Shown: piece after piece, positions 31,177-43,565 of the stretch
Numbering within the stretch: position 1 is the first letter of the stretch
Layout: every line of letters begins with the position of its first letter
Assembly (NCBI GenBank): GCA_012931725.1
Contig: CM022944.1
Location: forward strand, 69,333,578-69,397,577
Origin: Litsea cubeba
Taxonomy: Eukaryota; Streptophyta; Magnoliopsida; Laurales; Lauraceae
Reading direction: 5' to 3'
Length of the DNA: 64,000 nucleotides
Translations under genes and position numbers: made by a program
The notes under the pieces: generated by a model
Told to the model about the DNA's origin: nothing
Databases searched by the model: none
Seen by the model: only the letters and a program-made list of their open reading frames with translations

Positions 31177-32586
31177 TGTATTTGTGCTTTCCAAACATCA
31201 TATCTTATGATTTGGACATGTCCCGAAAGTATTGGAAAATGTGTTTAGCTTTTGCTAACCCGTATATGGTCGACCCGATATGAATGTGCATTTGTGCCTA
31301 TGGGCACCCTGTTCCGTTATTATGTAGTTGTTTTGATTTCCCGGATTTGACCTATAAGTCGGCACCACTAAGCTTGGACAACCTTGTCGGTTTGATCCAC
31401 CGACTTGGAGATCCTTCCCCTCTTGTTAGTCAGCTGCAGTCTAGAATCCGCAGAGTTTTTACCCGGTTCGCTACCATGGTCCTGCAGAGTATATATGTGT
31501 ATATTATAGTATTTTTTCATTGTCCCTCCTCACCTTGTGTGACTGAGGTCAATGATCCTATAGGGTATGTGCTCTCATCACTTTAATGAGAGAGGATTTA
31601 GCTTTGTGTGGTTGCCATCTTGATAGCTCCCGATCCTTGATACCCTTACTGTTTTAAATATACATGCTTCATACATGCGTCAGGGGAATTGAATCCCTGG
31701 ATTTTGTTAATGGTTTCATACTTTGTACATGTTTTAAATGAATCCCCGATTTTGTGTAAATGCTCATGTGTTGTTACTTGTTTTAAAATGAATTCTTGAT
31801 TTCTCAAAATAATCTATGTTCTACATGTTTTAAATGAATACATGTTTTGCTAGATTTCATGTTTTATTACATGCTTTAAAGAAATACATGTCTTTGTCAA
31901 ATATTTATGTTTTATACCCATTTATATGAACACAGGATTTTGTCAGATGTCCATGAATTTCTATACAATTTTATTATGTACAGCTTTTGATCAAATAGCG
32001 TGAATTTATCAGTATGTTTAGTTTTCAATAGATTATTTATATCCTTTCACCCACTGCCAGACCGTCGTGTCTGACCCACTACTTTGGTACTCAGGTTCAG
32101 ATTTCTTGCCCGAGTTGAGTGCATGTTTTTGGCTATGGAGCCATGAGCTTGCAGGTTGTTTTGTCAGCTATAGCGTGTAGACATTGAGCTTGACATCGGA
32201 GCTACGTCACATATGGGGTAGTGATTATTATCTTATTTTTGTATGGCTTTTATTAGCCCTTTTTCTTGGGATTGTAATTAATATACATTGTTATTTGTAA
32301 CTTGAACATATGTGGGAATATAATATCCAGACACTGTCAGCTCTGTATTTTGTTATAATGGTTTGTTCCAGTCTGATATGTTCATTGATATGATAGCAAT
32401 ATGTTAGTGGCTGAGTGCGACACGGAATCCAATGGCCACAGACTTCGGGTCGCAATGCCATGAAAGCTTCTGCAAAAATATTCAGAGTGTGTTGAAACGT
32501 ATTATCCTCACACACGTGGATCTTGGGAGAAACATAAATTTTACTTAACTCCCAATTTCACGGCCCCTCGGGTTTGGGGTCGTGAC
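31177..32586 (+). mobile_element. 3' part of a family A LTR
   Basis: It aligns with 1906-3301 of the first LTR, including the primer-proximal end GGGGTCGTGAC, with clearly more substitutions than the neighbouring duplicated block shows. It probably remains from the 3' LTR of element A. The left edge is a non-homologous junction with one extra base (31176) between Tat integrase and the LTR. Confidence 0.75.
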
Positions 32587-33755
32587 GGTCGGCTTAAAAC
32601 ATCTTCACACATAGTCAAATGAGTCCAAAAAGGGTAATCATGGTTCCACCTAAGTCCATAGACCAAGGGACAATTCCTTTCAAAAAGGAGGAAATTCGGC
32701 TAAGGTAAATACCAGGTTCGGTTAGCCGACAAGTTCGGTTGGCCGAGAGCTGACCGACAAGGTGACCGACCACACAAAAAGTCTAGAAAATGAGCTCTCT
32801 GGATTCTTGACCAACAGGTCACGAGTGCAGTTCGGTCAGCTGAGAGCTGACCGAGTTCACAATCCCTTCTCCAGTCAAATTGCAGTTCACTGGAATTGGA
32901 ACCAACAGTCAACCGGGAGGTCACCGAACTGCAGTTCGGTTAACCGACAACCCAGGTTCGGTTAACCGAACTACTCCCAGAATTCTGAAACGAATTCTGT
33001 GATCAGTTCAGAACTGATGGGTTTCACTTCCTTCCTTCATTCACACCTGTAAACAAGGAAAAACAGGGCCTAGCCCTCTCCACAAACATTCATACCCCGT
33101 CTCACCAAGTCCATTCAAACCAATATCCATCCCATTCGAACCATTCCATTTAATAATCCATTTCATTAAACATATAGATCCAATTATCATGTTTTCCAAA
33201 GTCAAAGACATCAATGAGCATGTGGTCATCTAAATCATCATTAATCATCGAATCAAAGGAAAGACAAACATATCCAAGCATATATATAAATATCTACTTG
33301 CCTTTTGTTAGAAATGCCCAAATCCATAAGCACTAGCTCAAAACCCAACAAACCAAACCTAAGGGATAATTAGCAAAATAAAGCTAAATTAAAACATAAA
33401 TCAATGGGAAGCTCTAAGCTACTAAACACACTACTACAACCCAAGTTACATAAACGAAACCTAGGGGAAGGGATGCTTACCCAACAAATGGGTGGATGGA
33501 GTGGTGGTTTGCAAATGTGGATAAGAAGCTCGCGGGGTCCACGTGGAGATGATGGTGATCATCGGAGGTTATGCGGCCCAATTGATTGGTGGCCCACTAA
33601 ATTAGCTGTGATGTTGCTCGTGGCCCACTGGGCAAGGGAAATGGTGAAAACGGAAAGAAAGAAGGAATGGAGAACAAAGAGAAAGGATTAAAAAGATAGA
33701 GAGAGAAAGAAAATGGTGAGATGGGTGCTCAGTCATGTGGGCAGTGAGTGAAGTG
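32587..33755 (-). mobile_element. Diverged LTR-like segment D of the A/B/C superfamily
   Basis: It contains its own TTCGGTTAGCCGAC and CAGCTGAGAGCTGACC palindrome block (32700-32965), followed by AT-rich sequence ending in a splice-like 'cttgccttttgttagaaatgccc' region as in B. No ORF is convincing. It could be an older LTR truncated by element B, or a divergent left part of the B 3' LTR; I cannot decide. The left edge abuts the A LTR. Confidence 0.45.
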
Positions 33756-35452
33756 AGTGAGGGTATCGGCTAGTCGACAGCTGACCAACGGCTGACCGAG
33801 TATCAGGGTCAGGGAGAAAGACAATTCTGGAAATGGAACCGAAGAGGTGTCTGTTACCTGTCAGTTAGCCGACACTTTAGCATCAGAATCTGACAGAAAA
33901 TGCAACATTCTGGAATTGGGAGCGAACTGGTGTCGGTCACCTGTCGGTTAGCTGACACTTCAACATTAGAAAATTTCAGAAGTTTACAGCTCTCGGGAAA
34001 AGTAACTAAGGAGGTTCGGTCACCTGTCGGTTGTCTGTCGGTTAGCTGACAGGCTGACCAACAGCTAACCGACGTTGCCGCGGACACAGAATTTTGAAGC
34101 TATTTTCAGTCCCTTCTCTTCTCCAACCATTTCTCTTTTCAACATATAGTTTCCTTGCAATAAACTGAGCTAAAAGCTCCTCCATTTTATCAATCAAGAC
34201 TTCCAATCCATCACTACAAATCCACCATTCAACCTCATCCATTCTTCCAGCAAATCATCCATAAAATGGATCAAATCCCTTCATCCCATTCAACTCAATC
34301 ACAAGAGGGGAAATAAAAAAAATCCATGTAACACAATACAAGTCTATACCACATTTACCAATAGATTAACAAGATAGCAAGATGCATTAAGAGTGCTTTA
34401 CAAAGTCAATAGAAATCATGTCATTTGAGTAAAACAAGCCATTAATGAAAAATCATGCTTTTTTACAAAATCATAGTTAACATTGAGAAATCATTTCATC
34501 CACTTGCCTTGGGTCCAAAGCTAGCAACTCAACCTCTAATCACACTCCTAGCCAAGTAATAACAAACTACACAAAAACCCCCAAAAACAAGCCCTAAAAT
34601 ATCAAAACCAAATCCAAACGAAATGAAAGCTTTCAATAATGAAAATGGAGTTTCTCTAAAGCCAAATAAACAAGAATCTAGGAGATGGAAAAGATCTCTT
34701 ACTTGTAAGTTCCTCAAATAAGCAAGGTTAGTTCAATGAAAAGCTTAAGGTCGATGCATCCCTCTACAAATGGTACCAAATGGAAGCTCTTGAAGAGAGG
34801 ATGAAGATTTCGAGATCCAATCTTTGATTTAGTGAGGTTTGGTGGTGATTGATGAGAAAGGAAGCAAGAAGAAGAAGAAGAAAATGGAGGCTACTGGGAT
34901 CTCTTTCTCTTCTACAGAAATTAGGGCAAGAAGAGGAGTAGAGAAGAAAGGTTTTCTATATATACTAAAAGGAGAGTCGGTCCCACAACTTAAAGTATTT
35001 GCCGAGCTAAAGGCATCGATTTCGGGACCTCAAATGATTTCGACGAAGAAGACAAACTTGGTCGACGAAATTTCTATTTTTCAAAAAGTATATGTTTTGC
35101 GGGTTTTGGTGGCATTGAAAATCGTGTCTAGATCCTGGGTAAAAAGACTATTTTTCCCTCAAATTGTGAAAAGTCAGGTTTAGGGCTCTCGAATGGGAAC
35201 GATGTCAACATGAAAGTTGTAGGGATTAACAAGAAGAGTTAAATGAGATTAAAACATGAATTTTAGGAAATTATAAATAAACTCCCAAGGTCACGCAAAT
35301 TCGTAACAAGAACCCACAAATCAAGAAGGCTCTCCAAAGTTATTATAAAAGATATTCTAATCCCAAACTTAACCAAAATCCATTAAACACACTTAAAGCT
35401 AAAACATAACTTAATTAACAGTAATCAAGATCTCTCGGGTCGGGGTCTTACA
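33756..35452 (-). mobile_element. 3' LTR (5' portion) of chromovirus-like element B
   Basis: On the minus strand it starts TGTAAGACCCCGACCCG at 35452 next to a PPT, and aligns with 41868-43565, the 5' LTR, at visibly reduced identity. A minus-strand TATATATAG lies near 34956-34964, about 490 bp from the LTR start. The distal third of the LTR is missing or replaced by segment D. Confidence 0.75.
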
Positions 35453-35468
35453 TCCTCCACCCCTTGGG
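35453..35468 (-). other. Polypurine tract of element B
   Basis: The minus strand reads CCAAGGGGTGGAGGA directly before the LTR start at 35452, which fixes the 3' LTR boundary and orientation. Confidence 0.65.
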
Positions 35469-35489
35469 ACATTTGGTTCTCCAAATGAA

Positions 35490-36195
35490 ATAAAACTCAC
35501 CTCCGGTAGTAGATGCGGGTACTTCTTCTGAACTTGATCTCATAGTTCCCATGTTTCTTCCGGTACATGATTCTCCCAAAGTACCTTGACCCACTGAATA
35601 GTGCATGTTCTCAACTCTTGTTCCTTGGTGTCAATAATTCGAATAGCCTTCTCCACATATGTAGCAGCTTCTTGGATTTCCAATGGCTCATAGCGGAGTA
35701 TATGTAATCTATTGGGGACGTACTTCTTCAGCATGGATACATGAAAGACATTGTGTACGCCAGATAGTTCGGATGGTAAGGCTAATCTGTAAGCCACATC
35801 ACCGAACTTACTCACAATATCATACGGTCCAATATACCTCCGAGATAACTTTCCCTTCTGTCCAAACCTCAAAGTTCCACGAGTCGGTGACACTTTCAAG
35901 AAAATGTTATCCCCTTCCTTGAACTGTAAGTCTCTACGATAAGAATCTGTATAGCTCTTCTGTCTACTCCGGGCCACTTTCTGACATTCTTGGATCAACT
36001 TGACTTTGTCACTTGTTTCACTAACCATAGTCGGTCCATGTAAGCTGCAAGTGCCAACTTCTTCCTAACAAACAGATGTCCTACACCTTCTGCCATATAA
36101 TGCCTCGAAAGGCGCCATTCCAATACTCGAGTGGAAACTGTTGTTGTAAGCGAACTCACACAATGGTAGAGCTTCATCCCACTGAGTCTTGAAAT
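35490..36195 (-). pseudogene. Element B integrase C-terminus with chromodomain-like tail
   Basis: This is the end of pol. The GPYDIVSKFGDVAYRLALP and HVSMLKKYVP motifs are typical of plant chromovirus integrases. The tail IQWVKVLWENHVPEETWEL resembles the chromodomain-like end of Tekay/Del-type elements, which binds modified histones in intact relatives. A TGA at 35540-35542 follows TWEL, where relatives read on. An upstream stop and frame changes separate it from the core. Assignment to Tekay/Del is from motif memory. Confidence 0.7.
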
Positions 36196-37060
36196 CTAAC
36201 ACATAAGCTCGGAGCATATCCTCAAGTATCTGAATTGTCCTCTCTGATTGACCATCTGTCTACGGGTGATAAGCTGTGCTGAACTGTAACTTCGTACCCA
36301 TAGACTCATGCAATGTTTTCCAAAATCTCGAGACGATCTGCTGTGTCTATCAGATGTGATGGAAACTGGCTGTCCATGTCGACTGACAATCTCACTGACA
36401 AACAACTGAGCCAAAGGTAACATATGCATCTTCTTCCCAATCCTCATTGGAAGAAAATGAGCTGACTTGGTGAAACGGTCCACAATGACCCAAATGGCAT
36501 CATTGCCTCTGTTAGTCTTCGGTAATCCCGAGATGAAGTCCATGTTAATATGTTCCCATTTCCATTTTGGGATCTCTAATGGCTGTAACAATCCTAGAGG
36601 CTTTTGATGTTCTGCCTTAATCAATTGACAGGTCATGCATCTAGAGACAAATGCTGCAATCTCTCTCATCATGTTGTTCCACCAAAATCTGCCCTTCAAG
36701 TTCTGATACATCTTTGTGCTGCCTGGATGCATAGAATACTTCGTACTATGAGCCTCTGTCATGATATCATTCCTCAAGTCCTCTATGTCGGGCACACATA
36801 GACGGTCTCGGTTGTACAAAACTCCATCCACAATACGAAAATCCGAACGATCTGCTATATGTTTCGCAACTCTGGCCAACTCTGGGTCTTGCAAATGATT
36901 ATCTTTGATCTTTTGAATGAATGAAGGCTCTGACGCAGACATGTTTGCTAACATAACACCCTTCCTTAGTGGCTGAAAGTTTACTCCCAACTCTTCTATC
37001 TGCTGTATAACATAAGTTCCCCGAAGACTGGCCATGCTTACTGACATTCTACTCAAGGTG
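36196..37060 (-). pseudogene. Element B integrase core
   Basis: The zinc-binding motif (HSTKYSMHPG ... CMTCQ) and the first catalytic region (HINMDFISGLPK) are present. The second acid motif reads SDRH where relatives have SDRD. A one-base loss follows near 36335, shifting the frame, and TAG at 36260-36262 sits in the conserved HP-TDGQSERT region. The protein cannot be active. Confidence 0.75.
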
Positions 37061-37540
37061 TCTGCATCTACATTTGCTTTCCCCGGGTGATACTTGATTG
37101 GAAAATCATAGTCCTTGACATATTACATCCATCTTCTCTGCCTCATGTTCAATTCCTTCTAAGAAAACAGATACTGTAAACTATGGTGATCAGAGTGAAC
37201 CTCAAATTTCTCTACATAGAGGTAATGTCTCCACATATTCAATGCTAAAACAACCACTACCAATTCAAGGCCATGCATTGCATTATTCTTCTCGTGATCT
37301 TTCAACTGCCGGGTTTCATATGCAACTACTTTTCCATCTTGCATCAACACACACCCAAGTCCAACATTGGAAGCATCGGTGAAAATGGTCAAACCGCCGC
37401 TTCCGAATGGCAAAGTAAGGACTGGAGCTATAGTAAATCTCTTATTCAGCTCTTGGAAACTAGCTTCACACTTATCTGTCCATACATAAGGTGCATTTTT
37501 CCTTGTCAACTTCGTCAAAAGTGACGCAATTGACGAAAAT
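37061..37540 (-). pseudogene. Element B RNase H
   Basis: IFTDASNVGLGCVL, GLELVVVVLALNMWRHYLY and HSDHHSLQYLF give the D, E, D residues of the gypsy RNase H. TAG at 37159-37161 interrupts just after YLFS, where relatives have glutamine, and a second stop (TAA) lies about 25 bases downstream in the minus-strand reading. Confidence 0.75.
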
Positions 37541-38220
37541 CCTTATACAAACCTTCGGTAATACCTTGCCAATCCAAGAAAACTCCTGATCTCTGATGCA
37601 TTCTTCGGTCTTTCCCAATTCATAACCGCTTCAATCTTGGACGGGTCCACTGATAATCCTTCTTTGGAGATAATATGACCCAAAAATGAGACTTGATCTA
37701 ACCAAAATTCTCACTTACTGAGTTTTGCAAACAACTGATTATCTCTCAGAAGCTGGAGTGCTATCAATAAGTGCTCCTCATGCTCTTCTTTGGTCTTGGA
37801 GTACACCAAAATATCATCAATGAACACTAATGTAAACTGATCCAGATACTCTGGAATTATCTTGTTCATCAATGCCATGAATACTGCCGGTGCATTAGTC
37901 AGTCCAAATGGCATTACTAGGAACTCATAGTGTCCATATCTTATCCGGAACGCTGTTTTCGGTACATCTGAATCTCTGACTCTCAGCTGATGGTAACCAG
38001 ATCTCAAATCAACCTTCAAGAAGTAAGCAACTCCTTGCAACTGATCAAACAACTCATCTATCTTGGCAAAGGATACTTGTTCTTGATGGTCCCTTGGTTC
38101 AATCTTCGATAATCAATGCACATTCTCATAGAATTATCTTTCTTCTTCACAAACAAAACTGGAGCTCCCCATGGTGAAATGTTAGGTCTCACAAAACCTT
38201 TGTCCAACAATTCTTGTAAC
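37541..38220 (-). pseudogene. Element B reverse transcriptase
   Basis: Motifs in order: FVRPNISPWGAPVLFVKKKD, RMCIDYRRLN, FLKVDLRSGYHQLRV, VMPFGLTNAP and FIDDILVYSK with the catalytic D-D pair. A single missing base near 38056 breaks the frame between KYPLPR and the following DELFDQL. TGA at 37711-37713 interrupts after AKLSK. Otherwise the RT is well conserved, so the element died fairly recently in evolutionary terms. Confidence 0.8.
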
Positions 38221-38880
38221 TGTGTCTTCAATTCTCCCAATTCTACCCGAGCCATTCTGTAAGGTGCAATAGATATCGGAGCGGTCCCTGGTAACAACTC
38301 AATAGTAAAGTCTATCTCTCTGATGGGTGGCAATCCTGGAATCTCCTCCGAAAAAACATCTGGGAATTCCCAAACAATAAGGATCTCCTCCACCCCTTGG
38401 GATCGTTTATCCTCCGTGATAAACGCCAAATAGGCCTCAAAACCACTTTTCAGAAGTCTATCAGCCTTCAACGATGAAATAAACCCCACACTAGGATTAC
38501 TCCTCTCTCCCTGAAATAACACCCCTGCTTGGGCCTCCTCTAATTTAAAGGTGAGGGTCTTATGGAAACAATCCGTGAAACAATCCATAGTGGCATGGTA
38601 TCCTGCTAACCAATCCATCCCTAGGATGACATCAAAATCAAACATCTCCAATAAAATAAGATCTGCTGGCAATACTACCTCTCCTATCTTGATTGGACAA
38701 CTAGGGTAAAAACTCCTACAAATAACTTCCTTACCTAATGGGGTAGTCACAGTCAAAATGAAATCCAACTCTCTAGCATGCATATATATCAACTTAGCAA
38801 ATTTTGGAGACATAAATGAATGCGTTGAGCCAAGGTCCTCAAATCCACAAACAAGAAGTCTACCTTCTACTATATTGCCT
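38221..38880 (-). pseudogene. Element B aspartic protease and RT linker
   Basis: The active-site loop reads FEDLGSTHSF (near 38820-38845), with D-L-G where aspartic proteases need D-S/T-G. The second landmark, VILGMDWLAGYHATMDC, is intact. Protease would release gag and pol products in a live relative. The substitution is one more sign of decay, though I cannot exclude a lineage variant. Confidence 0.7.
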
Positions 38881-39168
38881 GCCGCCTCTGCATTAGCCCT
38901 ATTGACAGCATAGAGTTGTGCCTGCTATGGTGGCTTGTTCTGGACTTCTAGCTGTCTACCTTGTTGTAAATTTCTATTTTGCTGTTGAGGACGCTAATTC
39001 TGATTCAGTCCTTGTTAACAGGCATGTTGTTGTTGTTGTTGTGGCCTATACTGTTGCTGAGGTGCTTGTTGCTGTAATGGCCTTGCCTGATTCTGAACCA
39101 CTAATGCATTCTAAGGTGGTGCTTGACGCTATGTTGCCTATTGCTGCTGATTCTGCCTGTTCTATCTC
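38881..39168 (-). pseudogene. Element B gag/protease linker, Q-rich
   Basis: This is the downstream half of gag split by the solo LTR. Read on the minus strand it is very glutamine-rich (LQQQAPQQQYRPQQQQQ), with several in-frame TAG or TAA codons at positions where CAG or CAA would fit, before the protease. Relatives often have such Q-rich linkers. Confidence 0.6.
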
Positions 39169-39173
39169 GGGCA
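39169..39173. repeat. Target-site duplication of the copia solo LTR (left)
   Basis: GGGCA here matches 40842-40846 exactly and flanks the LTR. Confidence 0.85.
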
Positions 39174-40841
39174 TGTTAGTTTAATGGTCTCAATACCAGC
39201 ATATGATGTAATAAATTGATTCATTTCTTTATTAATCAATATATTCATGCTTTCCATTTCATGAGATGAATGGTGTTTAATTATATATACTTGCACATAA
39301 CCAATACGAATGACATAATGGTTCATGAGATGAACCAGAGTCCATAAGTATACTAGATATAATACATGTGTATGGATGAGATCCACATACGGGAGACATG
39401 TATAATAAATCTTATACTTGAATATCTTCACAACCAGTGATGAGACTGGACATCTCATACTGACAAGGTTGCAGCATTTTGATTACTATGCGATAGTGTG
39501 ATTTGTCTCGATCATCAGAATGAAAGATTCTGGATCATAGTGCTGGTACATTGGATGTATTGAAGGACCATGAGAAGCACCTTATAAACACTGTCTTTAT
39601 ATTAAGGTCTGCTCTCATAATTCCCTATCAGTAAGCTCTCAATCCTGAGACATTAATGAACTCAAGTTTCTATCTATTCATTTGCTTTGAGTCACCAATG
39701 AGTGAGGCCAACTATAGGTCAACACCTCGGTGATTTGGGTATATGGTAGTAGATCTGTGGGAACATTTAATGGTCAAGATGGAATCTATCTCTAATGTCC
39801 CCTCGTGCCAATTAATGGATTTATCATTGGTAAGTGTACACCCATTCCGATTAAGAGTTAATTGAAAAGGTACCATTGATCATTATAATTAATTGGGACT
39901 CAAGGATAATAAGATATGGATCTAGTTTGGAAGACAGGTCCAATTGATCCATGGATATTGATGGAGGGGCCTACTTGTGGTAATAGGGAAGTTTAGGGTC
40001 TTCTATGTAATTTATTCCTAAGACTGGAGTGCAATTGCATTTATATAGTGGAGTTATTTGCAATTAACTGTGGGCCCGGATTGCACATGAGATGTGGGGT
40101 CACGTATCCCAGTTGGAGCCAGCTTTCTAAGGAATCCCTAGTGGTCCCCACGCTAGCCCAAGTTACTAATTCTACTTAAACTCTAAAAGGAAGGAATTAG
40201 AAAGATACTATTTCTATTTGAAGTGAGACTTCTAATAGTGGTAATAGTAAAAGAAGATAGTTACTAATTATAATGGAAGTATAACTTCTAATTAATAATT
40301 AGTAGGAGAGGATGTTATGGCTTATAAAAGGGAAGGCTTATGGGCTGGACGTCCATACTCATCTCCCTCATTGGAATTCACGCCCATCTCTCCTTGTGCA
40401 AGTGTTGCACAACAATCTCTTCTAGTTCTAGTTCTCCTTCTAGTTGCTTAGAGTTTTCTAGTAGTTTTCTTTAGGAGATCCCACCCATCTCCTTGAGAAG
40501 ATAATTTGATAACGGGATATAGCGTGGAAGATCACAAGGTGTTGGAGATCTTACTTTGATTAAGTGAAAGCGTTTCATCTTCAAAGAAAGTAGCAACTTC
40601 TCCATTAGAGCCCAACCGAGCTCCAAAGGTATAATCTACTTCCTTGTATGTTGTAGATTTATTTGTTGCATGTGTGTTACTGATTTTCTATCTCCTAGAT
40701 AGATTGAATTATTGATCATGATAGATGAGATAGAGGGTTTGCATCTTGGACACATTGGTAGCCTTCTGGATAGTTGATCTCTGTATCAAGTTGATCAAAA
40801 GTTTTTGAAACCTATCCTAGAGGCCCACCTAATTTCCAACA
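39174..40841 (-). mobile_element. Copia-type solo LTR inserted in element B gag
   Basis: The 1,668-bp element begins TGTTAG and ends CCAACA on the + strand (minus strand TGTTGG...CTAACA), with a perfect 5-bp GGGCA duplication on both sides. No internal region, primer site or second LTR is seen, so it is a solo LTR left by LTR-LTR recombination. Related sequence lies at 43566-45021. A minus-strand TATA-like 'ccttttataagcc' lies near 40320-40332. Confidence 0.85.
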
Positions 40842-40846
40842 GGGCA
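40842..40846. repeat. Target-site duplication of the copia solo LTR (right)
   Basis: GGGCA, identical to 39169-39173. Confidence 0.85.
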
Positions 40847-41290
40847 TTCACTCATCTGGTGGTTCATTGAACCACATCTAAAACATGCTCTTGAAAATAG
40901 TACGGCAATGGGTATTCTCATGGTTCTTCCCACAGTGGATGCAAACCACTGGATTCTGCACATTTTGCTCTTGCCTTGGCCTCTTGTTCTGATGGTTCAT
41001 CTGCTGAAAGTTCTGCTGATGGCCTTGGCTTTTTCCCTGAGTCCTATTGCTCTTGTTGTGGAAGTTCTCAAACTTGTAAGCCCTCTTGACAACTTCTTCA
41101 AAGGTTGTAGGTGGTACAACCCCGGTAGCATCCTTCTCAATGTTTGGATTAAGTCCCTCAAGGAACTTAGTTGTCTTCTTCTCTACCGTGTCCACCAACT
41201 CTGGAGCATACCTAGACAATCTCTCGAATTTGGTGAGGTATTCGAGAATTGTCATGTTCCCTTACACGAGTTGTGAACTGGGTAGCAAGA
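40847..41290 (-). pseudogene. Element B gag fragment with zinc knuckle
   Basis: The encoded part has MTILEYLTKFERLSRYAPELV, typical of the gypsy gag core, then a basic stretch (KRPRQEQ) and a knuckle CIHCGKNHENTHC at 40905-40943. Its spacing is CX2CX3HX4C, a form also known in plant chromovirus gags. Gag would form the particle and bind RNA. The N-terminal half, primer site and distal LTR are missing because gag joins LTR sequence directly near 41290. Confidence 0.75.
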
Positions 41291-43565
41291 CAAGATAGGA
41301 TCCAGGCTGCAGCTGGCGGGACAAGAGGGGGGATCTCCAAGCCGGTGGATCAAACCGACAAGGTACATCCAAGCTTAGTGGTGCCAACTCAAAGTTCATG
41401 TGCAAGAAAACAAAACAAGTGCATGTATATCAGGACAAGATGCTCATAGGCATAAGACATATAATATCAGGTCAAGCATGAACAAGATAGCAAAACGATA
41501 AAACAATATCCGGGGCATGACAAGTCTTAAGACATGAAACTTGAAATATATAAGAGAAGTTCGATAAAATTATGTACATATGGATTTCTATACTTTCCGG
41601 GCCAAGTGTTAAAGGTCCAAGATTTGAATCAATGTAAATAGGGTCTTGTATGTTAGATTTGATATACATTTGGTTCTCTTTAAGAATTGAAAACATTCCT
41701 GGTCCTTACTTATATTGACAAGTCTAAAAGACCTTAACAAGATCATGATGATGGGTTTTCTTCTTCAATATAATTCCACATGGTTCTTCAAAAAGAATTA
41801 ATTAAAGTTGCAGTTTCGGTCAGCTTCTCGGTTGGCTGTCTGTTAGCAGAACTGGGTATGTCGGCTAGCCGACAGCTGACCGACGGCTGACCGAGTATCA
41901 GGGTTAGGGAGAAAGATAGCTTCTAGAAATGGAACCGAAGAGGTGTCAGTTACTTGTTGGTTAACCGAAACTTTAGCATCAGAATCTGACAGAAAATGCA
42001 GCTCTCTGAAATTGGGACCGAACAACTGTCGGTCACCTGTCGGTTAGCCGACACTTCAACATCAAAATTTTTTTGAAAAGTTTGCAGCACTCGGGAAAAG
42101 GATCCAAGGAGGTTCGGTCACCTGTCGGTTGGCTATCGGCCGATAGGCTGACCGACAATTGACCGACGTTGCTGCGGACACAGAATTTTGAAGTTGTTTT
42201 CAGTCCCTTCTCTTCTCCAACCATTTCTCTTTTCAAAATATAGTTTCTTTGCAATAAACTGAGCTAAAAGGTCCTCCATTTTATCAATCAAAACTTTCAA
42301 TCCATCACTACAAATCCACCATTCAACCTCATCCATTCTTCCATCAAATCATCCATAAAATGGATAAAATCCCTTCATCCCATTCAACTCAATCACAAGA
42401 GGGGAAATCAAAGAAATTCATGTAACATAATACAACTCTATACCACATTTTCCAAAAGACTAACAATATAGCAAGATGCATTAAGAGTGCTTTTCAAAGT
42501 CAATAGAAATCATGTCATTTGAGTAAAACAAGCCATTAATGAAAAACCATGCTTTTGCATAACATCATAGTTAACATTCAGAAATCATTTCATCCACTTG
42601 CCTTGGGTCCAAGGCTAGCAACTCAACCTCTAATCGCACTCCTAGCCAAGAAACAACAATCTACACAAAAACCCCCCAAAAACAAGCCCTAAAATATCAA
42701 AACCAAATCAAAACGAAATGAAAGCTTTCAATAATGAAAATGGAGTTACTCCAAGGCCAAATAAACAAGAATCTAGGAGATGGAAGAGATCTCTTACTTG
42801 TAAGTTCCTCAAATAAGCAAGATTAGTTCAATAAAAAGCTCAAGGTCGATGGATCCCTCTACAAATGGTACCAAATGGAAGCTCTTGAAGAGAGGATGAA
42901 GATTTCGAGATCCAATCTTTGATTTAGTGAGGTTTGGTGGTGATTAAGGAAGGAAGCAAGAAGAAGAAGGAGAAAATGGAGGATGCTCGGATCTCATTCT
43001 CTTCTACAGAAATTAGGGCAAGAAAAGGAGTCGATAAGAAGGGTTCTCTATATATACTAAAAGGAGAGTGGGTCCCACAACTTAAAGTATTTGTCCAGCT
43101 AAAAACATCAATTTCGGGACCTTAAATGATTTCGACAAAGAAGACAAAGTTGATCGACGAAATTTCTAGTTTCCAAAAAGTATATGATTTGCTGGTTTTG
43201 GTGATATTAAAAATCGTGTCCAGATTTTGGGTAAAAAGACCATTTTACACTCAAATTGTGAAAAGTCAGGTTTAGGGCTCTCGAATGGGAACGATGTCCA
43301 CATGAAAGTTGTAGGGATTAACAAGAAGAATAAAAAAGGATTAAAACACGAATTTTAGAAAATCATGAATAAACCCCCAAGCTCACCCAAAATCATAACA
43401 AGAACCCCCAAAGGGTCCCACAAATCAAGAAGGCTCTCAAAATTCCTTAAAGCTATTATAAAAGCTATTCTAATCCCAAACTTAACCAAAATCCACTAAA
43501 CACACTTAAAGCTAAAACATAACTTAATTAACACTAATCTAGGTCTCTCGAGTCGGGGTCTTACA
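41291..43565 (-). mobile_element. 5' LTR (partial) of element B
   Basis: On the minus strand it starts TGTAAGACCCCGACTCGAG at 43565, with TATATATAG near 43046-43055 and a palindrome block at 41850-42180 (GTCGGTTAGCCGACA-type). The conserved superfamily block at 41300-41390 lies near its right-hand end on the minus strand, after which it is cut. The 3' portion and primer site are deleted. Confidence 0.75.
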
